Shown piece after piece: positions 45,866-58,946 of a stretch of 64,000 nt of DNA. The DNA comes from Actinopolymorpha singaporensis (lineage in GTDB: Bacteria > Actinomycetota > Actinomycetes > Propionibacteriales > Actinopolymorphaceae). Below the pieces are notes generated by a model. It did not search any database and was not told where the DNA came from. It saw only the letters and a program-made list of their open reading frames with translations. The translations under genes were made by a program, and so were the position numbers. Positions within the stretch are counted from its first letter, which is position 1, and every line of letters starts with the position of its first letter. The stretch lies in the NCBI RefSeq assembly GCF_900104745.1, contig NZ_LT629732.1, positions 4,885,981 to 4,949,980 on the forward strand, in the 5' to 3' direction.

Positions 45866-46327
45866 GTGACGACCGACCAGGCCGCGCCTCACGAGCCGGT
45901 GGACCCGTCCGGGCTGCCCCGGGCCGTCTTCGCCTTCCCCGGTCCGCTGCGCGACCGACTGGTGGCGGCGATTCTCGACGGCACGAAGACCACGACCACC
46001 AGCCTGCTCGCGGACTACGAGCGAGCCCGCGAGCCGCTACCGGCGGTCGGTGACCGGTCGGTGGTGATCGACTCCGCGGACCGTCCGGTGGCGGTGATCG
46101 AGACGACCGAGGTCCAGGTGGTTCCGCTGGAAGCCGTCGACGAGGAGCACGCGGCCGGCGAGGGCGAGGGGCACGCCACCGTCGAGGCGTGGCGGGCCGA
46201 CCACGAGGAGTTCTGGCACAGCGAGCAGGCACGGGAGGCGTTCGGTGACCCGGACTTCACCGTGAGCGACTCCACTCCCGTGGTGCTCGAACGGTTCCGC
46301 CTGGCTGCCGACCTTCGGTCACGGTGA
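45866..46327 (+). CDS. ASCH domain-containing protein
   Basis: The 153-residue product fits the ASCH fold, a PUA-related beta-barrel thought to bind RNA or nucleosides. Typical parts are the entry FAFPGPLRDRLVAAILDGTK (near residue 22), TTTTSLLADYERA, VGDRSVVIDSADRPVAVIET and the HEEFWHSEQ-like segment before a C-terminal strand VVLERFRL. I chose GTG 45866 because the conserved fold begins about 20 residues later; the open frame extends upstream through repetitive sequence. It converges with the second MarR gene across a small hairpin. Confidence 0.85.
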   Translation: MTTDQAAPHEPVDPSGLPRAVFAFPGPLRDRLVAAILDGTKTTTTSLLADYERAREPLPAVGDRSVVIDSADRPVAVIETTEVQVVPLEAVDEEHAAGEGEGHATVEAWRADHEEFWHSEQAREAFGDPDFTVSDSTPVVLERFRLAADLRSR

Positions 46328-46378
46328 CCCGAGCGGCGTGACGCCGGCGCATCGAAGGTGCCCCGTCAACGCGACGTT

Positions 46379-46396
46379 GCGCGGTGTCAACCGCGC
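46379..46396. terminator. Hairpin between the convergent ASCH and MarR genes
   Basis: GCGCGGT and ACCGCGC pair around a 4-nt loop (GTCA) in a 110-bp convergent gap. Confidence 0.4.
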
Positions 46397-46437
46397 CTTA
46401 CCCAACGCGACGACGACGTGCTTCGGTGTCGCGCCGC

Positions 46438-46872
46438 TCAGACCTGGTGGGCGTTGAACCGGTGCAACAGCCGGCCGAGAGTCTCCACGTCCTCGCGTGG
46501 CCAGGAGTCCAGGGACGCGCGCAACCGCGCCCTGCGGGCCTCCTGGGCCTCGACCAGCCGTGCGGATCCCTCGTCGGTGAGCCGCAACGTCACCGCCCGG
46601 CGGTCGTCCGGATCCTCGACGCGCTCGACGAAGCCCAGGCGTTCCAGCAGACCGACCTGCCGGCTGATGGTGGGCTTGCCGACGCCGAAGTAGGCGGCGA
46701 TGTCGGTCGTTCGGGCGCCGCCGGTCTGCTGGAGGTTGAACAGGATGCCGTACGCCGCGGCGCCGAGGTCGGGATGCAGCTCACGGGCGATGGTGCCAGA
46801 GGTCGACCGGGCGCGGCGCAACAACACCGCGAGCTCGCGCTCGACAGACTCGACCGGATCGTCGGTCCTCAC
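46438..46872 (-). CDS. MarR-family transcriptional regulator
   Basis: A compact 144-residue winged-helix regulator. It has the dimer helix VERELAVLLRRARSTSGTIA, the recognition region AAYFGVGKPTISRQVGLLER near residue 65 and the wing VEDPDDRRAVTLRLTDEG near residue 85. GTG 46872 follows GGGAGGA with 6-nt spacing. It lies alone: the 68-residue zinc-finger-like gene upstream is on the same strand about 99 bp away, and the ASCH gene converges. Target unknown. Confidence 0.9.
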   Translation of the reverse strand: MRTDDPVESVERELAVLLRRARSTSGTIARELHPDLGAAAYGILFNLQQTGGARTTDIAAYFGVGKPTISRQVGLLERLGFVERVEDPDDRRAVTLRLTDEGSARLVEAQEARRARLRASLDSWPREDVETLGRLLHRFNAHQV

Positions 46873-46970
46873 CCATGTCCTCCCCGGCGCAGCGGACAGC
46901 GCGCCCACGCGACCGCGGGACGTACTGGTGACCACCGTAGCGGGCGGACGTCTGGATGCTCAGCAGCCGC

Positions 46971-47177
46971 TCAGCGGAAGTGCTGCGGGCAGTAGAACGA
47001 GTTGGAGTCGTGATCCCAGACCCAGCCCTTGTGGTCGGTGAGGTACATCCGCACCTGGCGGGGAGACCCGACCCACAGCCCGTGGTCGTCCGGCCGGAAC
47101 ACCATGCTGGTCTGGCACTCGTCGCAGGTCACCATGGTGTGGTAGCCGGCTTGCTCGTCGCCGCGAATTCGAATCAT
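46971..47177 (-). CDS. Small zinc-ribbon-like protein of unknown function
   Basis: A 68-residue product with CDECQ near residue 18 and CPQHF at the C-terminus, which could bind one zinc ion. The intervening part is Trp- and Gly-rich (DDHGLWVGSPRQVRMYLTDH). I do not recognise a named family. It may form an operon with the MarR gene downstream. Confidence 0.6.
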   Translation of the reverse strand: MIRIRGDEQAGYHTMVTCDECQTSMVFRPDDHGLWVGSPRQVRMYLTDHKGWVWDHDSNSFYCPQHFR

Positions 47178-47382
47178 CGCCGGAAGATACTACCCATACC
47201 CTCCCGAATCGGAACCCCCGGCACAGCCTTGGCCTTTCCGGCCGGCGTCAGCCCTGCTCAGATCTGCCCGGGCGGCCGGTCGAGCTGTCAGCGGAAGCGA
47301 GCTTCTGCCACTGCCGACCGGACAGGTCGACGGCCCTGTGAACCTCCGAGTGCGATGTTCGTGTGTGCCATGCTGGACCACG

Positions 47383-47556
47383 ATGGGACGCAGAAAGACC
47401 TACCTTCTCCTGATGGGCACCTGCGTCGGACTGTTCGTTCTCGCCTGGGTCGTCGTCCGGCACTTCTCGCTCGTGGCGGCTGTGGCGATGTCCGTCGTGG
47501 CGGCGCTGATGCCTCCGCTGGCCGCGATCGTCGCCAACTCCCGCCGCAAGCCGTAG
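47383..47556 (+). CDS. DUF3099-like small membrane protein
   Basis: The 57-residue product has an Arg/Lys start (MGRRKTYLLLMG) and two membrane segments (about 8-25 and 30-49) ending IVANSRRKP. This resembles the membrane hairpin of DUF3099 proteins, but it lacks the longer N-terminus of typical members; a GTG at 47338 would add 15 unconvincing residues. The function of the family is unknown. The ComB-like gene follows after 12 nt and is probably co-transcribed. Confidence 0.6.
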   Translation: MGRRKTYLLLMGTCVGLFVLAWVVVRHFSLVAAVAMSVVAALMPPLAAIVANSRRKP

Positions 47557-47568
47557 GAACTCCCTCCT

Positions 47569-48351
47569 GTGCACGGTGAGGGCTGGTGGGCGCAGGAGTC
47601 GTCCGGAGTACGCCTGGAGTGGGGCCTGACCGGAGCGGAGCGGCTGGCACCGGGCCGCAAGGGCTGGCTGGTGGTGGTGGACGTGCTGTCCTTCACCACG
47701 GCGGTGGACGTCGCCACCGAACGCGGAACGCGCGTACTCCCCTACCCGTGGCGCGACGACACGGCCGCGGCCTTCGCCACCAGGCACCGGGCCGCGCTGG
47801 CGGTCGGGCGCCGGCAGGTCTCCCCCTCCGCGCCGTGGTCCCTGTCACCGGCGGCCCTGCGGGACGCACCGTTCGTGCCCAGGCTGGTGCTCCCCTCCCC
47901 CAACGGCTCCACCATCGCCGCCACGGCCAGCAGCCGCGGTTCGCAGGTGGTCGCGGCCTGCCTGCGCAACGCGGGTGCCGTCGCGCGGTGGCTGGCCGGG
48001 CAGGGCGCGGGCACCTCGGGGGAGCCGGTGACGTTGGTCCCGGCCGGTGAGCGCTGGCCTGACGCGAGTCTGCGTCCCGCCCTGGAGGACCTGCTCGGAG
48101 CCGGTGCGGTCGCCGCGGCCCTTTCCGAGCTCGGCGCCGGCCCACTGTCCCCGGAGGCCTGCGCCGCAAGGGCGAGCTACCTGGCCGTGGATCCGGCCGC
48201 CGCGCTCACCGACTGCTCGTCCGGACGCGAGCTCCGCGTTTGCGGCTTCGCCGAGGACGTCGCCATCGCCGCCGAAGTCGGCGCCAGTACGAGCGTTCCC
48301 TTGCTGGCCGGCGGGGCCTTCACCGACGCCGCGGCCGACCGCAACTGGTGA
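47569..48351 (+). CDS. 2-phosphosulfolactate phosphatase (ComB) family protein
   Basis: ComB dephosphorylates 2-phosphosulfolactate in coenzyme M synthesis in methanogens; bacterial homologues are widespread and their true substrate is unclear. The 260-residue product has VVVDVLSFTTAVDVATERGT near residue 36, VLPSPNGSTIAATAS near residue 105, VTLVPAGERWPDASLRPALE near residue 155 and the terminal LRVCGFAEDVAIAAEV. GTG 47569 is 12 nt after the DUF3099-like gene. No other coenzyme M genes are in the window. Its stop lies in a tandem repeat that also contains the hrpA stop. Confidence 0.8.
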   Translation: MHGEGWWAQESSGVRLEWGLTGAERLAPGRKGWLVVVDVLSFTTAVDVATERGTRVLPYPWRDDTAAAFATRHRAALAVGRRQVSPSAPWSLSPAALRDAPFVPRLVLPSPNGSTIAATASSRGSQVVAACLRNAGAVARWLAGQGAGTSGEPVTLVPAGERWPDASLRPALEDLLGAGAVAAALSELGAGPLSPEACAARASYLAVDPAAALTDCSSGRELRVCGFAEDVAIAAEVGASTSVPLLAGGAFTDAAADRNW

Positions 48352-48420
48352 GCTCAAACCGGCGAGCTCAACCGGTGAGCTCAACCGGTGAGCTCAACCG
48401 GTGAGCTCAACCGGTGATCC

Positions 48421-48426
<6 letters not shown>
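48347..48426. repeat. Tandem repeat of GGTGAGCTCAACC at the meeting point of two genes
   Basis: About six units of 13-14 nt run without gaps: three exact copies of GGTGAGCTCAACC (48374-48412) flanked by variants. Each unit contains the 8-bp palindrome TGAGCTCA and so a TGA stop in both directions. The first unit supplies the stop of the ComB-like gene and the last overlaps the hrpA stop. Confidence 0.9.
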
Positions 48427-52524
<4,098 letters not shown>

Positions 52525-52602
52525 CTCGTTATCCCCCGGGAGGCTCCCGGGCGGCGGTCCACCGGGCGGCGCCCGGCGCGACCACCAGTACGCTCAGCGG
52601 CC

Positions 52603-53124
52603 ATGACTTCTTCCCCTGCTCGGACCAGGCCTGCGCACGTCGCCGACGAACGCACCCAGCTGATGGGGTGGTACGACCTCCAGCGCGCCATCGTCCACTA
52701 CAAGTGCGAGGGCCTTGGTCACGACGACCTGCACCGGTCGGTGCTGCCGGACTCGCCCCTGATGACGGTGGCCGGCATCCTGTCCCACCTGCGCTGGACC
52801 GAACAGCTGTGGTTCGAGGTGGTCTTCGCCGGCGGACCGGCCGACGGGCCGCAGTTCATCGAGGATCCCGCGGACGCGGACATGATCGTCGATCCCGGCG
52901 TGACGCTCGACCAGCTGCTGGCGGAGTACGACCGCCAGTGCGCGGCGTCGAACGACATCATCGCCGCGCACTCCCTCGACGACGTGGGCAGCCACCCCGA
53001 CTTCGACGCCGCCGGGGCGACCCTGCGGTGGGTCGTGCTCCACATGCTCGAGGAGACCGCCCGCCACGTCGGTCACCTGGACACCATCCGCGAGCTGCTG
53101 GACGGCCGGAAGGGCTACTACTGA
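52603..53124 (+). CDS. DinB/DUF664 family protein
   Basis: A 173-residue four-helix-bundle protein of the DinB/DUF664 type, a group that includes thiol-dependent (mycothiol, bacillithiol) transferases. The likely metal-binding His residues are in LSHLRWTEQLWFE near residue 60 and LHMLEETARHVGHLDTIREL near residue 150, the signature of the DUF664 subgroup. ATG 52603 is the start. It is divergent from hrpA and converges with the GH2-like gene with a 28-nt gap. The specific substrate is unknown. Confidence 0.87.
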   Translation: MTSSPARTRPAHVADERTQLMGWYDLQRAIVHYKCEGLGHDDLHRSVLPDSPLMTVAGILSHLRWTEQLWFEVVFAGGPADGPQFIEDPADADMIVDPGVTLDQLLAEYDRQCAASNDIIAAHSLDDVGSHPDFDAAGATLRWVVLHMLEETARHVGHLDTIRELLDGRKGYY

Positions 53125-53152
53125 CCGTTCGGTGGTGACCCGTCCGGGTTCG

Positions 53153-55936
53153 TCAGGCCGACCGGAGGTAACCCATCCATTGGCTGAGCAGGTACGCCGC
53201 GCCGGTGTTGCGGGCCAGTCCCCGCGGCTGGTCGCCGACCGACCCCTCGAGCCGCAGCGTGGACACGATCAGCCGGCCCTCACCCCAGCGGACCTCCGCG
53301 GCGTAGTCGAGCACCTGTGCCGTACGGGCGTCCACCCGGCGCAGGATCGGGCTGACGTCGGCCTCGGCTGGGATCGATCCCAGGTCGAGTGCGAGGTCGG
53401 TGGCGCAGCCGGCGAACTGCAGCGACACCCAGCCGTCGTGCGGGAAGTCGCCCCAGGCCGGGTGGGGCTCGGGCACCTTCACCGCCTCCCGCCAGAACGG
53501 CGCGGCGACGGTGCCGAACGGACCGCCTGCCGCCGCGTCGACCAGCAGCACCGCCCGGCCGCCGGAGCGCACGTGGTCGTCGAGTTCGCCGCTCCACCGG
53601 GTGGCGATCACCACAGCCGTGGGTGACAGGTCGGTGCCCACCTCCGGCGCCACCTTCGGCAGGTCGGCCAGCCGGCCGCCCGGGTCGACCAGGGCTAGTG
53701 CACCGGCGTCGTCGAACGGCCGTGCCGGGAAGAACCACAACGGCCAGGAGTTGACCGTCTCCTGGGTCGTGCCCTGCGTGCCCACGCGAGTCCGGTTGCG
53801 CAGCACCGCCTGCCGTGGGCGGTCCATCGCCGGCGCGGTGAACTCCGCGACGGCGAGTTCCCCCACCGTGCCGGGTGAGCGAACGCCTGCCGGTGCGTAC
53901 GTGCCCTTTGCGAACGGCGTTTCTCCCTCGAACCCGGCCGACCACTCCCCCGTCACCGTGCCCTGCTCACGCCCGTGGTGGGCGAGCACGAGGTGTGCAC
54001 GGACCAGCGCACCCGCCGGGTGGCACCACGGGTCGCCGTACGCCGGACGGTCGCCACCGGCCAGCCAGGTCCGCCGCCGGTCCCAGCCGAGCCCCACGAC
54101 AAGGTTGTCGTTGAACCCGCGGAACTCCTTCGGGTCCACCTTCAGCTCGCCGAGGTCGTCCCACAGGCCTGCGGTACTGATCGGGGTGTCGCGTTCACCG
54201 GTGATCACGTAGCCCGACGTGTCCGCCCGCAGCCGCACGGTCTCCAGCGTCACCTTGCGGTGCAGCAACGCCTGCTTGCGGGAGATCTCCTCGAGCTGGG
54301 TTCCCCTGTCCCAGAAGCCGTTCGAACGCAGCCTGGCCTCGTGCAGGTGGGAGTCGTACTGCCAGCGGGCACCCTGGGGGTTGACCGCCGGGTCGCCACT
54401 GACCCACCAGGGCCGGGGGCCCGCCGCGTCCAGCCGGCGCAGGTCGCGGAAGGTGTCCAGGTCGCAGAACTCCCCGAACAGCCAGGGCTTCGGCTCCCGC
54501 CACCCGGGCGCGAAGTGTTCCAGCGTCTCCCGGAAGTGCTGGAGCTCGCAGTAGAGGTGGTGGTCGTAGAAGTCGGCGTACTCGGTGAGCAGGCCGCCGT
54601 ACGCCTCACCGGAACCGCTGTTGTCCCGGACGAGCGCGTCGCCGACCAGACCTTTCACCTTCGCGTAGAGCGGCCCGAGCACGTCGTCGCCGACCACCGC
54701 GCTCAGCTCGCAGCCTAGGGTGTAGAGCACGACCGACGGATGCGTGCGCGCCGCCCGGACGAGGCGTTCGGCCTCGGTGTCGAGCTGGCCGCGGAAGTGT
54801 TCGGTGGGATGCGGCAGCCACATCGGCAGCTCGACCCACACCAGCATGCCGAGTTCGTCGGCGAGGTCGAAGTAGTAGTCAGGCGGGAACCACAGGCAGA
54901 GCTTCACGCCGTTGAAGCCCATACGGCGCAGCTCCAACAGGTCCGCGCGGACCCGGTCCGGCCCGGGGTTGGCGTACAGCACGTCGGGATACCAGCCCCA
55001 GGAAAGGATCATCCGCGGGTGGACCGGCGCACCGTTGAGCAGCAGGTGGGACCCGTCGGCGGCGAACGTGCGCAGGCCGACTCGTACGATCCGCTCGTCC
55101 CATTGCACGTCGTCCACGTCGTCCACGTCGTCCACGTCGTCCGCGTCGCCTGCGGTACCGCGCGGACCGTGGGGCGGCAGGAGCCGGACGCGAACGGTGT
55201 AAAGGTGGGGTTGCTCCGGCGACCACGGCCGGGGACTCGGCAGCGTGACGTCGAACCGTACGGCGGGCCCTCCGCCGGAGTCGCCTGAGCCGCGGGCCTC
55301 GCGTACGTCCTCGGCCACCACGGCACCGTCCGGGTCGGTCACTGTCAACGCGACCTTGCCCCTGTCGCCCACACCGGACAGCGTCGTCTGCACCGTCAGC
55401 GCACCGCCGGGTGTGCCCCGGGCGTACACGTCGTCGAACGCCACCGGCCCGGTCGCCACCAAGGACACGTCCTGCCAGATGCCGCCGTGAACGTGGCCCC
55501 AGACGTACGGCAGGAAGCCGGCCAGCGTCTCCCGGGTGGGATAGTTGCCCGGCACCGGTGGCGCGTCCGGCCCGCCGGTCAGGCTGGCGGGCTTCTCCGC
55601 CCGGACCCGCAGCGTGGTGCGCACGCCGGGTCGCACCGCCGAGGTGACCTCCACGTCGAAGGCGTCCCACATGCCGACGTGCTCGCCCACCGACTGCTCG
55701 TCGACGTACACCGTGCAGGCGTAGCTCACCGCGCCGAACCGCAACCAGAGCCGCTCTCCGGGCGCGAGGTCGGGAACGACGAAGCTGGTGCGGTAGTCGA
55801 CCGGACCGGGGTCGTCCTTGGCGATGCCGGTGTCCTCCCAGCAGCCCGGCACGTCCACCGGATGCCAGTCGGTCGTACCGACCCGGCGCACCTGCCAACC
55901 ATCGCTCAGCCGCTGGTGAGTTCGTGCCAGTGCCAC
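53153..55936 (-). CDS. Glycoside hydrolase family 2-like enzyme
   Basis: A 927-residue GH2-type enzyme. An N-terminal jelly-roll (about 10-170: WHPVDVPGCWEDTGI, DYRTSFVVPDLAPGERLWLR, GIWQDVSLV) and Ig-like domain precede the TIM barrel (about 290-600). LYTLGCELSAVV near residue 408 holds the likely acid/base Glu, with Cys replacing the usual Asn before it, and WLFGEFCDLDTF near residue 490 the likely nucleophile. A DDV microsatellite repeat is at about residues 265-278. No signal peptide, so it acts in the cytosol on imported oligosaccharides. GTG 55936 has GGAGG upstream and overlaps the MGH1-like stop by 31 nt. It is last in the SBP-permeases-MGH1-GH2 operon. Confidence 0.87.
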   Translation of the reverse strand: MALARTHQRLSDGWQVRRVGTTDWHPVDVPGCWEDTGIAKDDPGPVDYRTSFVVPDLAPGERLWLRFGAVSYACTVYVDEQSVGEHVGMWDAFDVEVTSAVRPGVRTTLRVRAEKPASLTGGPDAPPVPGNYPTRETLAGFLPYVWGHVHGGIWQDVSLVATGPVAFDDVYARGTPGGALTVQTTLSGVGDRGKVALTVTDPDGAVVAEDVREARGSGDSGGGPAVRFDVTLPSPRPWSPEQPHLYTVRVRLLPPHGPRGTAGDADDVDDVDDVDDVQWDERIVRVGLRTFAADGSHLLLNGAPVHPRMILSWGWYPDVLYANPGPDRVRADLLELRRMGFNGVKLCLWFPPDYYFDLADELGMLVWVELPMWLPHPTEHFRGQLDTEAERLVRAARTHPSVVLYTLGCELSAVVGDDVLGPLYAKVKGLVGDALVRDNSGSGEAYGGLLTEYADFYDHHLYCELQHFRETLEHFAPGWREPKPWLFGEFCDLDTFRDLRRLDAAGPRPWWVSGDPAVNPQGARWQYDSHLHEARLRSNGFWDRGTQLEEISRKQALLHRKVTLETVRLRADTSGYVITGERDTPISTAGLWDDLGELKVDPKEFRGFNDNLVVGLGWDRRRTWLAGGDRPAYGDPWCHPAGALVRAHLVLAHHGREQGTVTGEWSAGFEGETPFAKGTYAPAGVRSPGTVGELAVAEFTAPAMDRPRQAVLRNRTRVGTQGTTQETVNSWPLWFFPARPFDDAGALALVDPGGRLADLPKVAPEVGTDLSPTAVVIATRWSGELDDHVRSGGRAVLLVDAAAGGPFGTVAAPFWREAVKVPEPHPAWGDFPHDGWVSLQFAGCATDLALDLGSIPAEADVSPILRRVDARTAQVLDYAAEVRWGEGRLIVSTLRLEGSVGDQPRGLARNTGAAYLLSQWMGYLRSA

Positions 55937-58074
55937 CGAGCCTCCTCGCCCCACGTGAGCTTCGCCAACCGGTCGTTGACAGTGACCTCGACGCCGTCGG
56001 TTCTCGGTTCGAGCCGAACCCGCACGGGGATGTCCCGTACGGTCAACTCCACGCCGTACGCCCGGCCGGGCACGCGCAGGCCTGCCGGAAGGTTGGGCCG
56101 AATCCGCAACCCTTCGTCCTCGGGACGCAGACCGGCGAGCGTGCCGAGCAGCAGGTGCGTGGTGAACGCGCCCCAGCCGTACCCCTCGCCGCCACACCGG
56201 CCCGACAAAGGCCAGTACTCGCAGGCCACGCCGGGCAGTGTGCGGCCCGGCTCGTGCCGGCGCGCGTCCCAGAACCCGTACGCCCGGTCCACCACTCCGC
56301 CGGCCACCCGGGCAGCGGTGTCGTACTCCCCCGCCGCCTCGGCAGCGTCGACCGCGGTCCAGGCGAACATCGGCCACACGGTCGTGTCCGGGTCGGCGGC
56401 GCGTACGGCCTCGCGCAGGGCGTCCACCTGCTCGGCGCCGGCCTGGCCGAGCGCCAGCGGAGCCAGCAGCATCACGTCGTCGACCGCGGTCGCCTCTCCG
56501 GTGCGGGCGTCGACGTCGGCGTACCGTTCGCCGGTCCACATCCGCGCGGTGCGGTCGGAGAACTCCGCGGCGAGGTCCCGCCACCGCTGCACGTCCTGGT
56601 CCCGGCCGAGCACGCCGGCCAGGTCCGCCATCGTCGCGGCGGCGTCGGTGAACGTCGCCTGCAGGTCCACCGGGCGGACGGACCAGGTGGGATGCCCGCC
56701 GCCGAGCGGCTGGTCGCCGAACCGCGGCGACAGGTCCTGGCCGGACTCCCAGCTGCACGCGTGCACCAGCCAGCCGTCCGCGTCCCGGCGGTGGGCGAGC
56801 CACCAGTCGAGGTAGGCCGCCATCGGCGGGTAGATCCGTGCCAGCCAGGCGTGGTCGGGTTGGGCCGCGAAGAGGTGGGCGACGACCGGCCACGGGTATC
56901 CCCACTGCGGGCCGGTGCCGCACACCGTCCCGTCCGCGGACACCATGTTGTACGAGCCGTCCTCCCGCGAGCACGGCACGTTGGGCAGTGGCGCGTCCGC
57001 GAACACGCCGAGCAACAGCTCCTGGGCCAGCCTCGGATCGGCGTACGACAACAGCAGCGCGTCGATCGCCGCCTCGCCCAGCACCACCCGCGGCGCCTGG
57101 ATCTGCATTCCGTCCCACACGTGGTGGTAGATGCCGACCGGCGGCTTCACCATCATCCGCAGGGTTTCCAGGTCGTAGACCAGGCCCCGGCGCCAGTGTG
57201 CGGGCCAGTCGCCGGTCAGCCGCGGAGCGCGGGACCAGAACGCGTCGTCGGAGCGGAGTCGGGTGGTCCGCACCCGCAGGGCTGACGCTCGTGCCTCGGC
57301 CAACCGGGTGGTGGCCTCGTCCGCGGTGCGGCCGCGGGACAGCAGCACGAGGAGCCGGTGCCGGCCGTTCGCCGGGACGCTGACGACCGCCGACAGCGTC
57401 ACCTCCTGCCCCGGCTCGCCCAGCACCGTCACCGGCGCCCCAACCGTGTCTTGCGGACCGCCGGCGGTCCACCGGTCCGATTCTGCACTGTCCGCGGTCA
57501 CTCCGGCCACGAACTCGGTCACGTCGGCTGTGGTGTCCGGACCCTCGCCGCTGCCCGTCGGCAGGACCGCCAGCGCGAACGCCTCGCCATCCTCGAATCC
57601 CTGCAGGACAAGGAGGTCTCCCTCCCGGCGGCCCACGAGGCCCGACTCGCCCCAGCCGTGGTCCGCGCCGACCAGCCGGGTGTAGTCGACCCGGACGGTC
57701 GTGTGCCGCTCCGCGGTCGCGTCGACGAACGCCGCCACCACGTCCGAGCCCACAGCCACGAAGTCGGCCTCGCAGCGGGCGGGTCCCCGCTCGGCGACGA
57801 ACCGCACCAGGTCCTTGGAGTGGTAGGGCGAGCGCACCTCGTCGAAGTCGGCCAGTGCCAGCGCGCCGTCCACCCCGACGCGGACGCTGGTGCGGTAGGT
57901 CTCGCGGCGGCCTCCGTAGGACGTCGCCAGCGCCGGGAAGTGCCAGCCGAACCCGACGTCACGCGACCGCAGCACACCCTTCGGGGTCAACCGCCGGGTG
58001 TGCTCGGGAACGTCGAGATAGCCGTACGGCGTGTAGTCGTCGAGCGGGAACGACGCCTGCGTCTGTCTGGTCAT
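55906..58074 (-). CDS. (Alpha/alpha)6-barrel glycoside hydrolase (MGH1/GH63-like)
   Basis: The 722-residue product has an N-terminal beta-rich domain (about 1-270) and a helical barrel (about 290-640) with YDLETLRMMVKPPVGIYHHV, VPCSREDGSYNMVSADGTVC, GTGPQWGYPWPVVAHLF, HACSWESGQDLSPRF near residue 450 and CEYWPLSGRCGGEGYGWGAF near residue 625. This is the pattern of trehalase/GH63-like MGH1 enzymes. Glu and Asp in these motifs are candidates for catalysis. A small C-terminal beta domain follows. It has no signal peptide. ATG 58074 is 7 nt after the MalG-type stop, so it belongs to the same operon. Confidence 0.85.
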   Translation of the reverse strand: MTRQTQASFPLDDYTPYGYLDVPEHTRRLTPKGVLRSRDVGFGWHFPALATSYGGRRETYRTSVRVGVDGALALADFDEVRSPYHSKDLVRFVAERGPARCEADFVAVGSDVVAAFVDATAERHTTVRVDYTRLVGADHGWGESGLVGRREGDLLVLQGFEDGEAFALAVLPTGSGEGPDTTADVTEFVAGVTADSAESDRWTAGGPQDTVGAPVTVLGEPGQEVTLSAVVSVPANGRHRLLVLLSRGRTADEATTRLAEARASALRVRTTRLRSDDAFWSRAPRLTGDWPAHWRRGLVYDLETLRMMVKPPVGIYHHVWDGMQIQAPRVVLGEAAIDALLLSYADPRLAQELLLGVFADAPLPNVPCSREDGSYNMVSADGTVCGTGPQWGYPWPVVAHLFAAQPDHAWLARIYPPMAAYLDWWLAHRRDADGWLVHACSWESGQDLSPRFGDQPLGGGHPTWSVRPVDLQATFTDAAATMADLAGVLGRDQDVQRWRDLAAEFSDRTARMWTGERYADVDARTGEATAVDDVMLLAPLALGQAGAEQVDALREAVRAADPDTTVWPMFAWTAVDAAEAAGEYDTAARVAGGVVDRAYGFWDARRHEPGRTLPGVACEYWPLSGRCGGEGYGWGAFTTHLLLGTLAGLRPEDEGLRIRPNLPAGLRVPGRAYGVELTVRDIPVRVRLEPRTDGVEVTVNDRLAKLTWGEEARWHWHELTSG

Positions 58075-58081
58075 CGCCGTC

Positions 58082-58939
58082 TCATCCCTTCACGCCGGAC
58101 AGGGCGATCCCCGCGACGAAATAGCGTTGCGCGAACACGTAGACGAGCAGTACCGGCAGCAGCACCACGACCGAGGCGGCCATCATGAGCGGCCAGTTCG
58201 GCTGCTGGAACGCCGAGGAGCTCGCGTTGAAGTAGGCCAGGCCGAGCTCGAGCGTGCGGTGCTCCTCGTCCCGGGACACCAGCAGGGGCCACAGCAGGTC
58301 GTTCCAGGTGCCCATGAACGCGAACACCGAGACCGTGGCCAGCGCCGGCTTCGCCAGCGGAAGGAAGATCCGGAAGAACACCGTCCACTCGCGGGCACCG
58401 TCGATGCGGGCGGCGTCCTGGTAGTCGCGCGGGATCGTCATGAACGCCTGCCGGAGCAGGAAGATCCCGAACGCGCTGGAGATCCCCGGCGCCACCAACC
58501 CGACGTAGCTGTTGACCCAGCCGAGCTTGAACACCAACAGGAACAGCGGAATCATCGTCACCTGGAACGGGATCATCATGGTGGCGAGGAACAACACGAA
58601 GAACGCCTTACGGCCGATGAACGACAACCGGGCGAAGGCATAGGCCGCGGTGGAGCAGAAGGCCACCTGGCCGACCACGGTGAGCGCGGTCACGATGAGC
58701 GTGTTGAGGAAGTACCTCCCGAACGGCACCAGGGTGAACAGCCGCTGGTAGCTGCCGAAGTCGAACGTCGTCGGGAAGATCTGCGGCGGGTAGGTGAACA
58801 CCGACCCGGCCGGCTTCAGCGAGGTGGTCACCATCCACAGGAACGGCACCAGCATTCCCGCGGCGACGAACACCAACATGGCGTAGAAGACCACCGTGCG
58901 CACCGGACGCAGCGCGTCCCAGACCCTGGTCATCGTCAT
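58082..58939 (-). CDS. Carbohydrate ABC transporter permease, MalG type
   Basis: Inner-membrane permease of the second CUT1 importer, 285 residues with six predicted membrane segments. The EAA loop reads DAARIDGAREWTVFFRIFLP near residue 190, followed by FAFMGTWNDLLWPLLV. ATG 58939 is 7 nt after the partner permease stop; ATG 58933 is an alternative. No ATPase gene is present in this operon, so a shared MsiK-like ATPase is expected. Confidence 0.93.
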   Translation of the reverse strand: MTMTRVWDALRPVRTVVFYAMLVFVAAGMLVPFLWMVTTSLKPAGSVFTYPPQIFPTTFDFGSYQRLFTLVPFGRYFLNTLIVTALTVVGQVAFCSTAAYAFARLSFIGRKAFFVLFLATMMIPFQVTMIPLFLLVFKLGWVNSYVGLVAPGISSAFGIFLLRQAFMTIPRDYQDAARIDGAREWTVFFRIFLPLAKPALATVSVFAFMGTWNDLLWPLLVSRDEEHRTLELGLAYFNASSSAFQQPNWPLMMAASVVVLLPVLLVYVFAQRYFVAGIALSGVKG

Positions 58940-58946
58940 CGTCGCG

